A stretch of DNA of 64,000 nt from Amborella trichopoda (taxonomy: Eukaryota > Streptophyta > Magnoliopsida > Amborellales > Amborellaceae). The stretch lies in assembly GCF_000471905.2 (NCBI RefSeq), contig NW_006494789.1:302749-366748 (forward strand), in the 5' to 3' direction. A model generated the notes under the pieces. That model was not told the DNA's origin. It searched no databases and was given only the letters and a program-made list of their open reading frames with translations. The translations under genes and the position numbers were made by a program. Position 1 is the stretch's first letter; the number at the start of each line of letters is the position of its first letter. Below, one piece after another: positions 61,625 to 64,000 of the stretch.

Positions 61625-62482
61625 TCAGTCCGACTCGTTGATTCTCGCGGCTGCATCGACAGAGGCTGCAACGCCCCCAGGATGAGTGGTGAGCTTGGGA
61701 TTGTTTCGCATCTCAGCCGCTGCTATCCTCTCGGCGTCCTCCCATGTCACCGGCTTGTCTGCTGGCAACTTCTCCGTCGCCGCCTGGATACAGAGAGCGA
61801 GAGATCATGTAAGAAGTAAGAGAAACAACACCCAAAACAAATAGAGTATCATACCTTGAGCACATCGCCGAGCGTGGTCTTTTCCTCATCCCTCTCGGCC
61901 CCCGCATTTGATGCCACTGCAGACTGCGCTGCGGCCGCCACTCCTCCCACTCGCCCTCATCTCCGCCTCCTCTATTGCACTTGCATCGCTCTGCTCCACT
62001 ACCTTGTGCCCCGCAGTCAACCCTGTGGCCTCCAATGCCTCCCCTATTGTCAACTTCCCTTCTCCTAAATCCCCAGCCCCTTGCCTTAACTCCCCGCCAC
62101 CCTGCACGTCCCCTGTCCGCTCCCTGAGCTGCCCAACACCCTGACTGAGAGCCTGTGCAAATAGCCTAACAACCTGCCCTCCGACCGACTCCACAACAAC
62201 ACGTCTGTCCGGCAGCTCAGCCTCGGCAACAGTAACACCCTGGCCTTCACCAACAGCAGAAAACTCTTCGTGGGCGACAGCGCCGACAGCTTCGTTGCGG
62301 TCCGCAGCACTATGCATGGTGGCGGCGGCGGCACCACCTTTCTGGGTCAGACCAAGAACCAAGCCTTCAGCAGACTGCATCATGGCAGCATCTCTAGGGG
62401 CGACGGTCTGGTTTGCGTGGTCGCCGGAAACGGGGAACGCGTCGCCGTATTTTATGGGTCTCTGAGGTTGCCCCTGACTCAT
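61625..62482 (-). CDS. LEA D-34 / seed maturation protein (SMP) gene, two exons, frameshifted in exon 1
   Basis: LEA proteins of the SMP group (D-34, RAB28, ECP31 type) are hydrophilic seed proteins linked to desiccation tolerance. Exon 1 (62482-61855) starts MSQGQPQRPIKYGDAFPVSG, the family's standard N-terminus. It holds SMP repeat 1 (DAAMMQSAEGLVLG, VVESVGGQVV) and repeat 2 (KLTIGEALEATGLTAG, EQSDASAIEEAEMRASG). A 71-bp GT-AG intron (61854-61784) follows. Exon 2 (61783-61625) carries repeat 3 (KPVTWEDAERIAAAEMR, PGGVAASVDAAARINESD) and the TGA. Exon 1 is 628 nt, one base more than a whole number of codons for a phase-0 junction. The frame breaks at a GGG at 61946-61948, so translation stops at TGA 61885-61883 region after 198 residues; skipping one base restores the conserved GGVAAAAQSA segment and about 261 residues. 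Either a recent pseudogene or a sequencing error. Confidence 0.85.
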
Positions 62483-62639
62483 GGCTGAAAACTTTGGAAC
62501 CAGGATTTACCGAAATTTGGCTTTACTTTATTTCGTTAGTTAGATATTGGCCTTGTGGGTCAGATTCCGGCAGCGTTTCCTCCAGTTGTGGGTCGGATGC
62601 AGTCTGAAAATAAAGAGGGAGATGATGTATTTTAAGGAC

Positions 62640-62780
62640 ATTGAGTCGCCTCGTACATTGAGTTATTTAAACTTTTGTTTATGCGAAAGTTGTGATAAGT
62701 CTTGTTAGGGGTTTGACAAGTGGTAAAGGAGGTTACAGCTGAGACGATGCATGGCTGATGACGTGTTGTGCATGCTAGAG
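62640..62780 (-). promoter_or_regulatory. Seed-type promoter of the LEA gene (RY and ABRE-like motifs)
   Basis: Upstream of the LEA start on the minus strand, two RY cores TGCATG/CATGCA lie at 62748-62753 and 62769-62774. They flank GACGTG (62760-62765), an ABRE/ACGT core. A TATA-like TTTAAATAA lies near 62663-62671, about 90 bp closer to the gene. RY plus ABRE is the classic arrangement recognised by ABI3/FUS3-type B3 and ABI5-type bZIP factors in maturing seeds, which fits a LEA gene. Confidence 0.55.
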
Positions 62781-62841
62781 CTGGAGCAATGTAAGCTGGT
62801 GATGAGGATTGAAATTTGAGAAACAAATGTAAAGCAAGAAG

Positions 62842-62945
62842 CAACCCTCTCATAGTAAAATAAATCGCACTTTTGAACAATTATGTAAGTTAACAACCCT
62901 CTCATAGTAAAATAAATTGCACTTTTGAACAATTATCTAAGTTAA
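62842..62945. repeat. 52-bp tandem duplication
   Basis: The unit beginning CAACCCTCTCATAGTAAAAT at 62842 is repeated at 62894 with only a few substitutions. It lies about 360 bp upstream of the LEA start, just beyond the RY/ABRE cluster. Confidence 0.85.
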
Positions 62946-62984
62946 AATGTATTTATTTGATTTAGATTAAATGTATATTTTGTA

Positions 62985-63385
62985 TTAAAAAAATTCTATA
63001 TAAGGTTGCAACGTTAAACTGTACCACGTAAGTGTATTTAAAAATTTTATCATAAAAAGTTGTTTTGATACTGGAAAACCGTTTAATTGATCATCTCAAC
63101 ATTGAGATGGATGTTCAAATGGATGAATATGAAAAGAAAAAAAGATTTCAAGTCTCAAAAATAATGCATCTTGCAATATATTATTTGGATCGTCCATTTT
63201 CAAGATTTTTATATGGTTATAACCATACTTCATTTAAACTATTTTTGAAGTTTATTATAATTCGAGACAAACTTAAATTCTCAAGCCATCCTAAGAATTT
63301 TTGACACCAAAATCACATTTACGATAAAATTTGGAGGGGCATCTTAATTTGATTCTTTGCGGTTGCAACCTTATCATAGACACTC
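62985..63385 (+). repeat. MITE-like repeat, GGTTGCAACC family, copy 5
   Basis: The left end reads TCTATATAAGGTTGCAACG and the right end GGTTGCAACCTTATCATAGA. The body has the CATCTCAACATTGAGATG palindrome and an ATTATTTGGATCGTCCATTT segment matching the family. Its right end has been caught in a tandem duplication (63358-63467). Confidence 0.6.
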
Positions 63386-63467
63386 TGATCCAGATCGAGA
63401 ATACTTTTCCCTTGCGGTTGCAACCTTATCATAGGCACTCTGATCCCAATCGAGAATACTGTAGGAA
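63358..63467. repeat. 55-bp tandem duplication at a MITE end
   Basis: The unit beginning TGCGGTTGCAACCTTATC at 63358 is repeated at 63413 with two or three differences. It contains the right terminus of MITE copy 5 plus flanking DNA, so the duplication happened after the MITE inserted. Confidence 0.85.
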
Positions 63468-64000
63468 AAGCAAAGTACCCTTATGACAACTACCTTCAAA
63501 CTTGAACGATCCATAACCCCAAGGACCGTACCCTAGTACGCGAACCACCCGACAGAGTCTGTCATAAGGACCCGACCTTAAATTTGGAACTCTAGAAGAC
63601 AACCCGCCAGGCCAGGAATAACTCCAAGATAAAAAAAAAAAATATATGAAGTAGACAGTCCAAAATCAAAGAAGACTTAATTAGGGAGCAAGTACATTAG
63701 GAGCCACGCTAAGTCAAGGGCTCGGGATCTCCTGGCTACAGTAGCACAACCGTCAACGACGTACCCAGTCAGTCAGGTTGCATAGGCGGTGGCTCGAATC
63801 ACTGAATTCGCACATCAACTAACACCTTAGAATGCGGATACTGAAAAGCGATGATTACTACTAAACGACACAGGCAGTGTCGTTAACGCCATTAGCATGA
63901 CGACGTCCAGTTTAGTTTTGATTGATTGCTTGAGATTGCTACCAATTGCCTAACATCGAAAATGTATGAATCGCAGTGAAGATTTACCTATAACGAGGGT
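63468..64000. other. Unassigned, less AT-rich end of the window
   Basis: The base composition is more balanced than in the neighbouring DNA. There is no long open frame on either strand and no motif I recognise. It may be part of a repeat or transposon that continues beyond the window. Confidence 0.3.

Noticed and set aside
1-64000. CRISPR arrays, tRNA or rRNA genes, prokaryotic operons
   Set aside because: None seen. Tandem repeats present are two- or three-unit duplications or microsatellites, and gene structure is clearly nuclear plant.

Overview
This window is nuclear DNA from a flowering plant. It carries GT-AG spliced genes with plant-type homologues, many L1-like and RTE LINEs, hAT, PIF/Harbinger and Mutator-like elements, AT-rich introns and one assembly gap (28907-29392, 486 N). 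I cannot name the species. Introns swollen by LINEs suggest a lineage with a sizeable genome and not a compact one such as Arabidopsis.

Only two host genes are supported. The first, filling most of the window on the plus strand (5287-59386), is a MON2 orthologue, a large armadillo-type relative of the Sec7/BIG/GBF scaffold proteins that works in endosome-Golgi traffic. I traced 43 coding exons. Every junction keeps phase and the CDS sums to 5,073 nt (1,690 codons plus stop), so the gene looks intact although its coding sequence is spread over 54.1 kb. The second, on the minus strand (62482-61625), is a two-exon late-embryogenesis-abundant gene of the D-34/seed maturation protein (SMP) family. 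It carries a one-base frameshift in exon 1. The two genes converge.

Layout: 1-4984 is AT-rich intergenic DNA with several MITEs and an antisense RTE tail. 4985-5286 is the MON2 promoter and 5' UTR. Exons 1-13 lie in 5287-13426. Intron 13 (13427-30678, 17.3 kb) holds a nest of transposons: LINE A, beside or within it LINE B with its target duplication, LINE C inserted inside LINE B with its own target duplication, and a hAT element inside LINE C. Further along the same intron lies a PIF/Harbinger-type element that has captured at least three exons of a short-chain dehydrogenase/reductase (SDR) gene. Exons 14-21 lie in 30679-37898, exons 22-31 in 40681-49583, and exons 32-43 in 53701-59386. Introns 18, 21, 23 and 31 carry further LINEs and MITEs. 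59387-61624 and 62483-64000 are repeat-rich flanks of the LEA gene.

The two host genes have no evident functional link: one is a constitutive membrane-traffic gene, the other a seed desiccation gene with RY and ABRE-like promoter motifs. I found no CRISPR, operon-like or obviously new multi-gene system. The most unusual structures are the SDR-capturing Harbinger element, the nested LINE stack with matching target duplications, the frameshifted LEA gene and a family of MITEs with self-complementary termini.
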